DNA of 64,000 nt from Nitzschia sp. pyKryTriq1 (taxonomy: Eukaryota > Bacillariophyta > Bacillariophyceae > Bacillariales > Bacillariaceae). The position numbers and the translations under genes were made by a program. Positions 43,204-53,302 of this stretch are shown here, piece by piece (the stretch's first letter is position 1; each line of letters opens with the position of its first letter). The stretch spans positions 1,674,001 through 1,738,000 of the forward strand of contig OY101115.1 of NCBI GenBank assembly GCA_956465555.1, read 5' to 3'. The notes beneath the pieces are model-generated. The model had not been told where the DNA came from, searched no databases, and saw only the letters and a list, made by a program, of their open reading frames with translations.

Positions 43204-44019
43204 ATGGATAAACAAAACGATCCCAAATACGACTTCAAAGCGCCCGAAGAGAATATTCGAAAGTGGGAGCCAAAGAAATGGGAAGATTCCGCTTTCCAGG
43301 GCGTGTCGCCATTCGATTTTGCCATGCGGCAGAAGAATGAGGAAAAGAAGAGGAAGGAACGCGAGCGAGAGGCAAAGGCTCGAATGTACAATTACGAGGG
43401 TAAAGGTGTCCAGACTCTTAGCGAGGCAAACGCCAAGAAGGTAAACACCCAATACCAAGAGGGCAAGCAAGCCGCCCGACAACAAAAAGAGGTTGCGTCG
43501 AAGGTCAACATGGCAGCCGCTGGTTTCGGTGTTGAACAAGCCGCTCGGAATGCTGACCACGAGCGGGAGAAGGCTTGGAAGGAAGTACAGAGAGCAGAGC
43601 GAGAAAAACAAAAGGATGTCAACATGGCAGCCGCTGGCTTTGGTGTTGAACAGGCAGCCAGGAATGCCGATCACGAACGCGAGAAGGCTTGGAAGGAAAC
43701 AGGGCGCAATCAAGTCAAGCAGAATACAAACGTCAACATGGCAGCCGCCGGCTTTGGTGTCGAGCAGGCTGCTCGGAATGCAGACTTTCAGCGTGATCAG
43801 GCATGGAAGGAGACGGGTCGTAATCAAATCAAGCAGAATACAAACTTTGACATGGCCCGCTCACTTTTCGGATCGGGTGGCGCGGCTCCCGCAGACGACG
43901 AGGAGGAGGAGTTCGAGGAGGAAGTTGAAGAAGTCACCGAGGAGATTGAACAGCTTCATGTAGGCGACGATGAAGAGGAGGAGGAGGAAGAAGAAGAAGA
44001 GTATGAGGAAGAAGACTAG
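43204..44019 (+). CDS. Tandem-repeat protein with acidic tail, function unknown
   Basis: A single exon encodes 271 residues. The N-terminal 70 (YDFKAPEENIRKWEPKKWED; FDFAMRQKNEEKKRKERERE) are basic and helical. Then three close repeats of about 40 residues follow, each containing VNMAAAGFGVEQAARNAD, then (HEREKAWKE or FQRDQAWKE), a short linker and a fourth degenerate start (TNFDMARSLFGSGG). The last 45 residues are nearly all Glu/Asp. The third repeat differs mostly by GRNQVKQNTN linkers. The repeats are so alike at DNA level that array length may vary between strains. No family is recognised. Confidence 0.8.
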   Translation: MDKQNDPKYDFKAPEENIRKWEPKKWEDSAFQGVSPFDFAMRQKNEEKKRKEREREAKARMYNYEGKGVQTLSEANAKKVNTQYQEGKQAARQQKEVASKVNMAAAGFGVEQAARNADHEREKAWKEVQRAEREKQKDVNMAAAGFGVEQAARNADHEREKAWKETGRNQVKQNTNVNMAAAGFGVEQAARNADFQRDQAWKETGRNQIKQNTNFDMARSLFGSGGAAPADDEEEEFEEEVEEVTEEIEQLHVGDDEEEEEEEEEEYEEED

Positions 44020-44098
44020 AAAGATACAACGAGAACAAGAGTCTGTTTGCCATCATGTCTCAGGACTTGGTGTTTCTATGCTAGGAGACAAGCTTTGC

Positions 44099-44332
44099 TC
44101 AGTAGTTAAAAGTCTGCTCCCTCGCTGCAGCTGGTGGTAAATCCTTTACCAGGAGACTCAGTACGAACCATAGAGAAACACTTCTAGGACTCAAAATGAC
44201 TTCCGATTGTGCTTGCTCCAACGTGCGTTTGAGGTTGGCTGGCTGTCCAGTCAAGCTCATTTCTCTGATACGGTACCTGTAGGTTTTGTGGCGAAGCTGA
44301 TTGTAGATGCCGTTTTCCAGCGTACTTGGCAA
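44099..44332 (-). CDS. Possible C-terminal exon of the ankyrin-methyltransferase gene
   Basis: On the minus strand this frame reads LPSTLENGIYNQLRHKTYRY, then REMSLTGQPANLKRTLEQAQ and a stop at 44099. It is preceded by a good 3' splice site (ACCTTATAG at about 44335). The next upstream gene could join it by splicing away its last codons. A suitable 5' site is weak, so the link is unproved. Alternatively it is an unused frame. Confidence 0.3.
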   Translation of the reverse strand: MPSTLENGIYNQLRHKTYRYRIREMSLTGQPANLKRTLEQAQSEVILSPRSVSLWFVLSLLVKDLPPAAAREQTFNY

Positions 44333-44404
44333 ACTATAAGGTCAGCAACGTTATTTTAGGATGATCTTAGTTTCACCCAAAGCGGCAAATCCACGCCAAA
44401 GTGT

Positions 44405-45637
44405 CTAGCTCGATACCGTGAACTCGTGTAGACAGTATGTGAGGGACGACAATTCAGAAAAAAAGAGAAAACATGCCTCGTCATCTCCGTTTGTCAATGG
44501 ATTTAAAAGAAGCTCTTGTGGTGCAATTTGCATTTTCCAATCCGAACATACTTCTTTCATCCTGTCAATAAACTCCACAAGGCCGTCACGGCCACTATCT
44601 GGAGCCACATAGTAAAATTTTCCATTCGGTTTTAGCAAACCTAAAACAACGTCCACGAGCAATGGCACGAGGGATTTCTGGTATATCAAGTCCGATCCGA
44701 GTACAAAGTCAAGCTTTTCTTCTGGCCACGTTGACTTGTCGCACCAGTCCATCTTGATCGCAGTTGTATTGTCGAGACCATTGAGTGAAATGTTATGAAC
44801 TAAATTCTCCACGGTCTTTGGGTTGAGATCTGTCACATAAACTTGCTTGGGCGGTGGATCAGAAAAGGCAACTGTGAGACCAGGTACACCGCATCCAGCT
44901 CCCAATTCTAGCACAGTGGTATCGCTCCAATCCATCTGTGACGTCCATCTTGACAGCACTAAAGCAGCAGACCAAATAGATAGACCCGTGGTATCCTGGT
45001 CAGGACGTTCCGTGTCTGCGAATGGGTTGTCCGCATTTGTTATCGCCAATTCCCGGATACGGAGGGGACGGGACTTGTCAAAAAATTCATGAACCACGTG
45101 CGAGGCTGACTTCCCATCGGTAGCCAAAAGTTTTTCTTCTGTTGCTGAATCGTGCTCCAAAATCGACTTTATCACGCCTTCGTTTTGCGACGTAAAACCT
45201 TCTGTTAACGCTGATCTACCGAAAGCATTCTGCTCGAGGACGTCAACCTCATAATAGTTCTGGGTAGTTAGAAGCTGTACCATTTCCTGTTGCGAGTTGA
45301 GAGCTGCGAAATGCAGTGGAGAGTTTCCCGAAAGATTCTTCTTGAATCCGTGATTGAAATACAGGAGCAGCTTTGCGACTTCAAGGTGGCCATTCGCAGC
45401 TGCCATGTGCAAGCCTGTGTTTCCAGTATCTCTGTTCGAGTGTTCAACTATGGAAGGAAACTTTCTCAGGAGAATCCGTAAAATATCCAGTTCTCCATAT
45501 CGACAACTTTCCAGCCATTCTTCCCTGGCCTCACTTTCTGACAACCCGGATATTTGATCGACCATATCACTGTATTCTTCATTTGTCATCTCGATAGGAG
45601 TGTCCAAGTCGTACAGTCTTTCGCTCTCGATAGGCAT
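44405..45637 (-). CDS. Ankyrin-repeat / METTL21-type protein methyltransferase fusion
   Basis: One open frame encodes 410 residues from MPIESERLYDLD. Ankyrin repeats span about residues 40-175 (TGNTGLHMAAANGHLEVAKL, SGNSPLHFAALNSQQEMVQL, FGRSALTEGFTSQNEGVIKS). A Methyltransf_16 domain follows: TGLSIWSAALVLSRW, SAM-binding VLELGAGCGVPGL, acidic VYVTDLNP and the post-II FVLGSDLIYQ. METTL21/VCPKMT-type enzymes methylate lysines on non-histone proteins. The ankyrins could present the substrate. The final residues differ from the family and a downstream exon is possible. Confidence 0.88.
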   Translation of the reverse strand: MPIESERLYDLDTPIEMTNEEYSDMVDQISGLSESEAREEWLESCRYGELDILRILLRKFPSIVEHSNRDTGNTGLHMAAANGHLEVAKLLLYFNHGFKKNLSGNSPLHFAALNSQQEMVQLLTTQNYYEVDVLEQNAFGRSALTEGFTSQNEGVIKSILEHDSATEEKLLATDGKSASHVVHEFFDKSRPLRIRELAITNADNPFADTERPDQDTTGLSIWSAALVLSRWTSQMDWSDTTVLELGAGCGVPGLTVAFSDPPPKQVYVTDLNPKTVENLVHNISLNGLDNTTAIKMDWCDKSTWPEEKLDFVLGSDLIYQKSLVPLLVDVVLGLLKPNGKFYYVAPDSGRDGLVEFIDRMKEVCSDWKMQIAPQELLLNPLTNGDDEACFLFFSELSSLTYCLHEFTVSS

Positions 45638-46543
45638 CTTGGCAACTGGTCGAACCCAATACGAGTACGAGTACCCCCTGTGTTCTTTCTTCTTCGTGCG
45701 TTTGTCTGTTGATGAAGTTCTAAGTTGTTGTTATTGTTGTTGCCTTTTTCTTGAGGGTTAGCGTTCGATGGGATGGATGTTTGATGAGGGTGGTGGTGGT
45801 GGTGGTGGTGGTGGTGTTTACGAAGTACTCGTAGTTGTAGTCTATCTCCTGGACTGTATACTGTAGACTGCTGTACCGGTACGAGTAGTGGATGGAGCTT
45901 CGGCCCCTTCAGAGCTGAAGAGGCTCTACATGTAATAAATGGCGGGAGTTTGGTTTGTTTTTTTGGAATAGTTTTCACAGGACCAATATTTGAGATTCCG
46001 GATTCCGGAAAGACCCAAGACCCACACCTTTTAGACGGCCGCTCTCGCAGTACCGGTAACAGTGCCTGGTACTGTACCAGTACCATACGAGGTACCAGGT
46101 ACTGTAGCAGAAATATGGGATGTACACGCTGGGGACCCCCGCGGTACAAGTACTTGTACGTACTGGTCGGTACCAGGTACAGGGTACCAGGTACCAGTAC
46201 CGGTAAGAGGCGGAAAAGGCAAAAAGGCACACACCGCGATAGGAGCGATAAAATAATGTTATTACACTGGAAACTGGAAAATTACAGAAGGCCAAGAGCA
46301 ACTCCCCCCCCGTCTTCTATCCTCGGCTAACAGTCCAGCTTTCGTCCTACAGTTCTATTTTATCATTGTAGGCAACGAGGTATCCACAGCTGCGTCACAT
46401 TCGATTTCTCTTACCATCAGCAGCAACATTAGCGAGCGGGAAAACGCATCGAAGCGCCTGTCTGCAAAGAGCGTGCCTCCTCTAGCCACTGTACCGGTAC
46501 TACACAGCCCGATTGCTGGCCTTTCTGCAAGACAAAGAAAAAT
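45638..46543. repeat. Divergent upstream region with (GGT)n and a dense GTAC tract
   Basis: A (GGT)n run lies at about 45788-45818. GTAC tracts occur at 45870-45890 and, very densely, at 46047-46206 (GGTACCAGGTACTG, CAGGTACCAGTACCGG). The interval is shared upstream sequence of the methyltransferase (minus) and the next gene (plus). Long open frames through the tract are repeat products. Confidence 0.55.
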
Positions 46544-47125
46544 ATGGCGGACTCTTCAGCTTCCGGTACGAGGCCTAAGACGGAGTCGCAAAATTCCAGA
46601 AACGGAAAGGCGGCGAATGACCTGGATGAGCGGCAGACCCCAACGAAACCTCTGGCTGGATGGCAGCTGAGAGAACAAATGAAGTCGCAGACTCGGCCAC
46701 CGCCCGCCACCCTTCGAAGACCGATACCGATACCGAAGCCAAATTCAAGCCTGGACGACGGTGTCGACCCGAACCTGCCACCGGCGTTTCGAGCAGCGTT
46801 TGCACGACAAAGGAAAAAGGGGATAGACGATTTCAATTCACTGGCTTCAGTTCACACGACTTCGAGCGCTGTGATGACCGAGAATACGGCAAACGCTTCG
46901 GACTCGGACGATGATTCGTTTGATGGTCATGACAGCTTCGCAAGCCTGGGGGAGGATGACGACGACGATGAAGCCTACCGGGAAGGGCGAAATCAAATCG
47001 CACGGCAGACAGTGGAATGCTCACGAACGCCGGGAGTTGGGTCGAAGACTTCATCGAAGAACGATTTCAGATTCAAAAAGCCTGGAGGTGTACACAGTAC
47101 ACCGCTGGACTTCATAGCTGAGTAG
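46544..47125 (+). CDS. Acidic hypothetical protein
   Basis: The ATG at 46544 gives 193 residues: a polar N-terminus (MADSSASGTRPKTESQNSRN), LAGWQLREQMKSQTRPPP, a short conserved-looking DPNLPPAFRAAFARQRKKG, an acidic Asp/Ser stretch (SDSDDDSFDGHDSFASLGED) and a terminal SKNDFRFKKPGGVHSTPLD. It has no domain or membrane helix and is probably disordered. Function unknown. Confidence 0.6.
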   Translation: MADSSASGTRPKTESQNSRNGKAANDLDERQTPTKPLAGWQLREQMKSQTRPPPATLRRPIPIPKPNSSLDDGVDPNLPPAFRAAFARQRKKGIDDFNSLASVHTTSSAVMTENTANASDSDDDSFDGHDSFASLGEDDDDDEAYREGRNQIARQTVECSRTPGVGSKTSSKNDFRFKKPGGVHSTPLDFIAE

Positions 47126-47674
47126 TACAAATGGAAAACTCAATTTCTTTTCGATTTTCGAGGTTTGCGGCGGAATCCAACTTGCGTCTCAAGTAGCCCA
47201 TAGCTCTTTAGGCACGTTTTGATATCATGTTCGCTACCGGTACTGTACGAATACAGACTACTCGTATGTAGTTCAATCGGTCGTCCTACAGTTTGCATTT
47301 CCTATTATCTCAAAGTGATCCATCGTGTCACACAAATTTTTGAGATTTGTTGGAGTCACCCTGGAATGCAGTACCAGTACTAGCAGAGGACGAAGAATCA
47401 GAATAGCCAGTACTGGTTGTTGTTGTTAACTACCTCCGGTGTCGTTGAGCTTGCCTAGTATGGGATTCCAATCCCGGCAGAGGCTCGCGGGCACCTAGGC
47501 TGACCACTAATATGCGTACTTTAACTATCACTATCACCGTCCGAGTCCGGTTCAGAGTCGGACACAACGCGGGCTGGCGCATCCTCGTCTGGTACAGTAC
47601 CAGTACTGATACTGTACTGGTACCGGTACCTGGTACTTGATGGCACTGGTGGTATGAGTAGCCATCTGCAACAC
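47126..47674. other. Convergent 3' intergenic space
   Basis: This lies between the stop of the acidic protein and that of VMS1. A GTAC tract is at 47578-47636 (GGTACAGTACCAGTACTG), with smaller GTAC words near 47240 and 47370. No gene is seen. Confidence 0.5.
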
Positions 47675-49513
47675 TTATTTGAATCGCTCCATCGCCGCCT
47701 TAGCCATCAGCTCCCTTTTATGTTTCTGAACACACTCACTGCTGCAATAGTTGTAATCGAGTCTCTTGAACATCTGAAGCCGTTTTCTACCTTTGCACTC
47801 TATTTGGCAAAAGTCGCAAATATTGTCAGAACGCACTAGCATTGCTGGGAGCGCATCACGGACCCTCTTTGCGTCTTCCTCGAGTCTCACTTTGACTTCT
47901 TGCTCATTCCTACGTTTCTCAATATCTTCCGCTTGTGCCTTGTCCTTTGACTTATTCTCTTTTTGTTTTGCTTTCTTTCGGCGCTTTTTTTCTGCCTCCT
48001 TTTCTTTCTTGAGGTTGATGTCATCTTCAGTCAAAGGTGGCCCTACCTTGGCTCTGTCCCAATCACAGTATTCTTCTCCAAGGACGGCTCTTGCCTTCCG
48101 GAATGCCTCTCGGGTCTTCTCATGACATGCAAGAAAATAAGGAAGCCTGAGCCTGGCGTCTACTTTCGCAGGGTCTGCATGGCCCTGTATAATTAAGGCT
48201 GACACACAAGCCGCCGACGTCACTGGGTCAACTTTTGAGCTTGACTCCGCAGCGAAATGCAATGGTGTCATGAAGTCATATCCAGCAGGTTGGTCTATGA
48301 GACCCTCAGGTATTTCACGAAGAAGATCCAATAGTAGGGATAGATTTCCATGTCTGGCGGCCTCGTGCAGTTCAGAGATAGGAATTACCTCGGGTGCAAT
48401 GGGATCAAGGACTTCCTGATGTGGACTTTTTTGGTTGGGGAGATCTTCCTGCTGAAGTGGTGTAGTGTCATCGGATGGCCCAGTATATTCAGATTGGTTC
48501 TGAGATTCTTCGCCAATAAGCACCGTCATGATCGCTTCATGAACGACACAGGCTCCTTCGAATGAAGGACGGCCAACGTCAAACGGTATGCTGCGAATTC
48601 GTGGGTCGTTACGAGGCAAAATAGAGCCTAGTTCTGGTGCGAAGAGCGTCGATCTCATAGTCTTGGGACAAGATAATAGAATCAATCCGGCTTGTTGGAA
48701 GAATTCCTTCCAGTCCCCCAGTGTGGTCTGGATGTCTTCTTTCAAGCTCTGTTCACCCGCTCGGCGAAGCTGCGCCCCTATCGACTTTGGTCGGCGGTTT
48801 CCATCTTGCGACGACTGCGCCTTCCCTTGTCCTTTTCTCACCGTATATCTCTGGGACGAAGTGTGCTTGAGACATTCCCCTCCTGAAAATACAGCTGCTG
48901 CAAATCTTCCTGATCTTAACAGCAGTACAATCACATTCTTTTTCAGTTGTTGACACCCGATATTCTCAGCAAGTTCACGAAACGCTCGGCACTTCACTAA
49001 CAAAGAGGGAAGTTGTTGTTGTTGACGATTGAGCAAAGCAACAGGCAGATGGATTGCCATCTTTTCATCGTAGAGAATAGAAAATCTATTCACATTCATG
49101 ATGTGGTTCTTGACCAGTTGGTCGCGTTGTCGTTGTTTCTGATCTCTCGACTTTTGTTTTGGTTTCGCTTTCGCTTTTGGAGGAAGAGGCGCATGTTGCT
49201 GCTCCGGGTGGTCGTCAGTTTGAGTTGCAGGAGCGCCCGAAACCTCCTCGGAGGAGGAGGAGGAGGAGGATTCCGTGCCAGAATCAGACTCGCCTTTCGC
49301 ACTCTCATCGCCGGATCCATCGGAAGAATCGTAGAATTTGAACGGATTTAGATTGGCGCGGACGGACGGCTCGAACGACGACGATGGTGATGATTCGTCG
49401 CTGGTGACCTTCTCCTTCTCGGCTCTCTCGTGGGCTCGAACTAAAAGACTGAAGCAATCTTCAGTGTATAGAAGAACTGAACTCAATGTCTTTGTTTCTT
49501 TTACTGCAGACAT
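47675..49513 (-). CDS. VMS1: VMS1/ANKZF1-like peptidyl-tRNA hydrolase (ribosome quality control)
   Basis: A single exon encodes 612 residues. VMS1/ANKZF1 cleaves stalled nascent chains from tRNA on 60S subunits. The VLRF1 domain spans about residues 190-345 (NVIVLLLRSGRFAAAVFSGG, YTVRKGQGKAQSSQDGNRRP, SIGAQLRRAGE). Gln233 in GKAQSSQ lines up with the catalytic glutamine. Two ankyrin repeats follow (ELHEAARHGNLSLLLDLL, MTPLHFAAES), then a Lys/Glu coiled coil, and a C-terminal treble-clef finger (CDFCQIEC...YCSSECVQKHKREL), the Vms1-associated VATC type. The N-terminal C2H2 finger of animal and fungal members is absent and replaced by an acidic Ser-rich region. Confidence 0.9.
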   Translation of the reverse strand: MSAVKETKTLSSVLLYTEDCFSLLVRAHERAEKEKVTSDESSPSSSFEPSVRANLNPFKFYDSSDGSGDESAKGESDSGTESSSSSSSEEVSGAPATQTDDHPEQQHAPLPPKAKAKPKQKSRDQKQRQRDQLVKNHIMNVNRFSILYDEKMAIHLPVALLNRQQQQLPSLLVKCRAFRELAENIGCQQLKKNVIVLLLRSGRFAAAVFSGGECLKHTSSQRYTVRKGQGKAQSSQDGNRRPKSIGAQLRRAGEQSLKEDIQTTLGDWKEFFQQAGLILLSCPKTMRSTLFAPELGSILPRNDPRIRSIPFDVGRPSFEGACVVHEAIMTVLIGEESQNQSEYTGPSDDTTPLQQEDLPNQKSPHQEVLDPIAPEVIPISELHEAARHGNLSLLLDLLREIPEGLIDQPAGYDFMTPLHFAAESSSKVDPVTSAACVSALIIQGHADPAKVDARLRLPYFLACHEKTREAFRKARAVLGEEYCDWDRAKVGPPLTEDDINLKKEKEAEKKRRKKAKQKENKSKDKAQAEDIEKRRNEQEVKVRLEEDAKRVRDALPAMLVRSDNICDFCQIECKGRKRLQMFKRLDYNYCSSECVQKHKRELMAKAAMERFK

Positions 49514-50461
49514 GGTGGCTTAACGTTCGTGTTAGGGGAATTTGTGGAACATGTGGGGTGTGGGGTGTGGGTTTGATGTTTGATGTTTGAAGTTTGAGTT
49601 TGAAGTTTGAATGAAGAAGAAGAATGAATCATCATCATCAATCAAAATAAAGTATCGGTAGTCGTCGTGTCGCACGTCGCACACCCCCAAGGATGGAAGG
49701 ACAGACCAGAAGTCGACGGAAGCAACCTCACCAAACATTCCGATGCCGACAGAGAGAGACGACCGATGAGCACACAACTCATCGAGTTGACGAAAAACGT
49801 CCCCTGTCGTGCTACTAGTATCAAATAGTTTAAAAACTTGGTTTCTACCCTTTCAATGGCGACTTCTACTAGCACCCGACGTGGTGGGCTGAGTTCCTCC
49901 AAAATTGGACCCAAGAGGATGGGCGAAGGCTATCAGGGTGTGTTAGCTCTATTTTGATGCTCGTTGGCATCTCCAAATGTATTGATCCGGTACAGTTTCG
50001 ATAGCGGTCTACGCTTGGATCTTTTGTTTAAAGTAGTTGGTGGCAAGTGGTGATGGATAAGTGTCTGTAGTGTTCGTTGATGGAATAGACTTCACTTGTT
50101 CATTCACGGATCTCAAATGTAAAGGGACTCGCGTCTGTCCGTTGTATGATATTATTTGAACAGCGGGGGAATCGCGATTCTTCATTCCCCCCGCTATTTG
50201 GCCAATCGTGCTGTTCTGAAAAACACATGTACACAGTACATACCGGTACCCCTGGTACCGGTGTACAGTAGTAGAATGAATAAAGTGCACGAGACCGAGG
50301 GACTTGACACATTTGCTGCAGTCTATCAACGAACCGCTGCGCTTAGTGCATACGAGAAGTGCATTGTTGGTCGTTGGTCTTGGTCGTTGTAGATATTCGT
50401 ACAAATACGTGTACTGTACGTTCGTGTTGACTTTTGAAGTAAGATCGAAGATCCTGTGCAA
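49514..50461. promoter_or_regulatory. Divergent upstream region; dispersed repeat and GTAC tract
   Basis: The block at about 49670-49800 resembles 8540-8660 (GGACAGAC(C/A)AGAAGTCGA, GAGAGACGACCGATGA), so it is a dispersed repeat, perhaps terminal-repeat debris of the Copia fossil family. GTAC words lie at 50225-50272. The 275-codon minus-strand frame at 50009-50836 overlaps the RING gene and is rejected. Confidence 0.5.
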
Positions 50462-53302
50462 ATGCTTGCAGCCAACGATCAGGGCCAAGATCCCTGGACG
50501 CAGCAAGACGTCAACATGATGAACACTCTCCAGGAGCGGGAACAAAGGCATAGATCGATAAGGTTTCTCATGATGTTTCTGCTCATGCTGACTTTGATGG
50601 ACGGCGAAGAAGCTCAACGAAAAAGAGGCCAGGACGGCTTCAACCTGAGGAAACGGAAATCTAGCAGAGACTTTCCGATGGAGAAGTCTCTCTACTCGGC
50701 GAGACGGAATCAAGATGCCAAGCTGGAAAAGCTGCTGCAAGGTCATCCAAGATATCAGCATCTCGTCGCCAGAAATAACGGGAAAGATTTTGACAAAGAG
50801 ATACGGCTGTGGGCTGAGCAGCAGCCGGAACTTCAAAAGGATGAGTTCATACAGGTCTTAGACCAGGTCCAGGGAGCCGAACCGACGCCGGACCCAATAG
50901 GAGAGGGAAAAGTGCTTCACTACCCTTGGAATGCTACTGGCTTCTACCGTGGTGAATGGTCGCAAAATGTGTCACAATCGGCAAATCGAAATTCTAAAGC
51001 CATTTCTGTAGACCCCCCAAGAAAGCGACGAACAGTGGAAGCACTCGAAATTGAGGCTCAGATGGTGGAGTCACTTCAATCCCGTGGTGAGTCTGCGGCC
51101 GTTGTCCTACTTCCTGATGACATGCAACTTAGGTTTTCGAATGCTTCAATCATGGCTGAAAAGCTGAAGGACAAGAAACCCACGCCACAACAACCTACAT
51201 TTCTGCGGGGCGCTTCCTTGGTCTCTGATGAAGATCGAGCGAGTAATTTACGTGTGACGCTTACCAAGGCATCCGGCCGAGCTGCCTTCCAACTGTACTC
51301 GCGGTCTGTCCCAGCGATAAAGGAGCTCAGCATAATTGATGGTTTCGTCAAGCTTTATGATTCAAACACGGTCGGCTACTCCACGCGACGAGATATTCTT
51401 TTAAGGGTAAACGGAGTGGCTCTCCACTCTCTCGGCATTTTGTCACTCGTCTCCAGTCCCTCCCTAGCAAGAAGCGCCTTTGTCGTTCTTGATGAGGACC
51501 AACAAAACAAGCGTCGTCGGCGACTGCAGGAAACTGTCAGCAAACCTGAGACGCATCTACAAATTGATCAAATAAGAGAAGACGCACTATCCTTGTATCC
51601 GCCTGGTGAGCTCACACACGAAGGCCCGCGCGATCCCAACTTCAATACTGCCATCGCATCCATCCCACCACATGTGCTGCAAGGCAACGTCACGCCGCCA
51701 CAGATCCAAAGCTCCGCAGAAATCCCCTCAGAAATCGTTTTCCCGTATCCGTTTGCCATGGACGATAAAGTCCAGTCAGTTGGTCGTACAAAGACCCCTG
51801 CGGCACGATCCATGCCTCCGCGCGAACAGTTGCTCGAAGCTAATGCGGGCAACTGTGAATTTGAAATGACACTAAACATCCAAGAAGAGGAGTGGACCAT
51901 TGGTCAGTGGCGTACTTTACTTGCTCGGTACGCCAATGAAGCTGTTAGATTGGATTCCGCAACACAAACCAGTGTAAATCGAGATGAGGCAATTAAGGGG
52001 CCAAAGGAAGGCAAAACAAAGAGCTCCAAAAAAGCAAGAGGGTCCAAACGCCGGAGAGCTCCCCAAGATCAAGCTCTTGTGATGACTGTGAACGGGACAA
52101 TTGTCTCCAGGAATTGTGAATTTCGAGCAGAACTAAATGCGACAGCAGTGAGAACAGATTGGGAACACACAACTGGGAAAGCCATCAACTACTCGTTCTA
52201 TATGATGCTTACTTGCTTGACCCAGATCGTGCTTCTTCTGAGGCAGCTCTTGCACAGCCAGGCGCAATCAGCTGCCACTCGAGTCTCGCTCCTTTGTGTC
52301 GGCTGGCAAACAGTGCTCGACGCTCTACTTTGTCTTGTTCATATCTACTTAAGTTTGGCGATGCAGCCCCTTTTCACTGCATTCGCAAGTGTCGCATTTT
52401 TTAAGCTGCTCATATTCTGTGTCATTGAGATGAAATATATGGCGATTATTATTCAAGCACGAAATGCCAGCAATGGTGGAAATACAGTTGACATACTTCG
52501 GCGCCAAATCGCTATGCTTCATCTACGATTCTATGTTGCACTGTTGGGAACGTTCATTGGATTTTTCTACGCGTGGGAATCATACAGGACAGTCTACATG
52601 TTGGTCCTTTATTCTTTCTGGGTACCTCAAATTGTCCAAAATATTGCTACTGAGGCCAAACGCCCCCTTCATCACTATTATGTATACGGAATGAGCCTTA
52701 CGAGACTGGTTGCACCACTTTACATATTTGCGGTAAAGAACAACTTTCTCAAAGAAGTGTATCCCGACAGCCCAACGAACGTTTTCATGTGCGAGCTCTT
52801 GGTTGTTTGGGTAGGAATTCAAGCTGCAATACTCGAGGCACAAGGAAGGTATGGGGCAAGATTTATGATCCCCGCTCGATTTTTACCCCCAAAATTCGAT
52901 TACAGTCGGCCGATACCGCCTTCTCTGTTGCCGCCAGAAATAGAAGAAGAGACACCATCTGAAACATTGCACAAAGAACGGGCTGCGCCAGAGATGCGGG
53001 CTACCTTGATTGCTCGGGAGTCAAGTCCACGCAAGGCTACCGGGGCGAGAAACCGAATGAAAGGGAACCGTGCAAACAAGAACGAAACCCCGATGACCAC
53101 GGAAACAATCAGCGCATCTCCAGCCCGACCAGCACCTCCGAGCTTTGAGTGCTGTATTTGCTACAACGAGATTGACATTCGGAATAGGAGTGGGTACATG
53201 CTTGCACCTTGCGACCACCTGTTCCATCGCGATTGCTTGGTACAGTGGATGGAAGTCAAGATGGAGTGCCCGATCTGTCGCTGTGACTTGCCAGCGTTGT
53301 AA
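50462..53302 (+). CDS. Multipass transmembrane RING E3 ligase (Tul1/DSC1/FLY-like)
   Basis: A single exon from the ATG at 50462 encodes 946 residues. After a short hydrophobic segment (FLMMFLLMLTLMDG) comes a roughly 550-residue lumenal part with HYPWNATGFYRGEW, the hallmark of the Tul1/FLY lumenal domain. Several membrane helices follow between about 610 and 830 (SFYMMLTCLTQIVLLLRQLL; LLVVWVGIQAAILEAQGRYG). A C-terminal RING-H2 closes the protein: CCICYNEIDI...CDHLFHRDCLVQWME...CPICRCDLP. Yeast Tul1 and plant FLY1 are Golgi/endosomal ligases that mark membrane proteins for degradation. The same site and role are inferred here. Confidence 0.88.
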   Translation: MLAANDQGQDPWTQQDVNMMNTLQEREQRHRSIRFLMMFLLMLTLMDGEEAQRKRGQDGFNLRKRKSSRDFPMEKSLYSARRNQDAKLEKLLQGHPRYQHLVARNNGKDFDKEIRLWAEQQPELQKDEFIQVLDQVQGAEPTPDPIGEGKVLHYPWNATGFYRGEWSQNVSQSANRNSKAISVDPPRKRRTVEALEIEAQMVESLQSRGESAAVVLLPDDMQLRFSNASIMAEKLKDKKPTPQQPTFLRGASLVSDEDRASNLRVTLTKASGRAAFQLYSRSVPAIKELSIIDGFVKLYDSNTVGYSTRRDILLRVNGVALHSLGILSLVSSPSLARSAFVVLDEDQQNKRRRRLQETVSKPETHLQIDQIREDALSLYPPGELTHEGPRDPNFNTAIASIPPHVLQGNVTPPQIQSSAEIPSEIVFPYPFAMDDKVQSVGRTKTPAARSMPPREQLLEANAGNCEFEMTLNIQEEEWTIGQWRTLLARYANEAVRLDSATQTSVNRDEAIKGPKEGKTKSSKKARGSKRRRAPQDQALVMTVNGTIVSRNCEFRAELNATAVRTDWEHTTGKAINYSFYMMLTCLTQIVLLLRQLLHSQAQSAATRVSLLCVGWQTVLDALLCLVHIYLSLAMQPLFTAFASVAFFKLLIFCVIEMKYMAIIIQARNASNGGNTVDILRRQIAMLHLRFYVALLGTFIGFFYAWESYRTVYMLVLYSFWVPQIVQNIATEAKRPLHHYYVYGMSLTRLVAPLYIFAVKNNFLKEVYPDSPTNVFMCELLVVWVGIQAAILEAQGRYGARFMIPARFLPPKFDYSRPIPPSLLPPEIEEETPSETLHKERAAPEMRATLIARESSPRKATGARNRMKGNRANKNETPMTTETISASPARPAPPSFECCICYNEIDIRNRSGYMLAPCDHLFHRDCLVQWMEVKMECPICRCDLPAL

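Noticed and set aside
47455-47520. tRNA-like GGATTCCAATCCCGGCAG word
   Set aside because: No acceptor stem or cloverleaf can be built around it.
50009-50836. 275-codon minus-strand ORF
   Set aside because: It overlaps the start of the RING ligase gene and passes through a GTAC tract.
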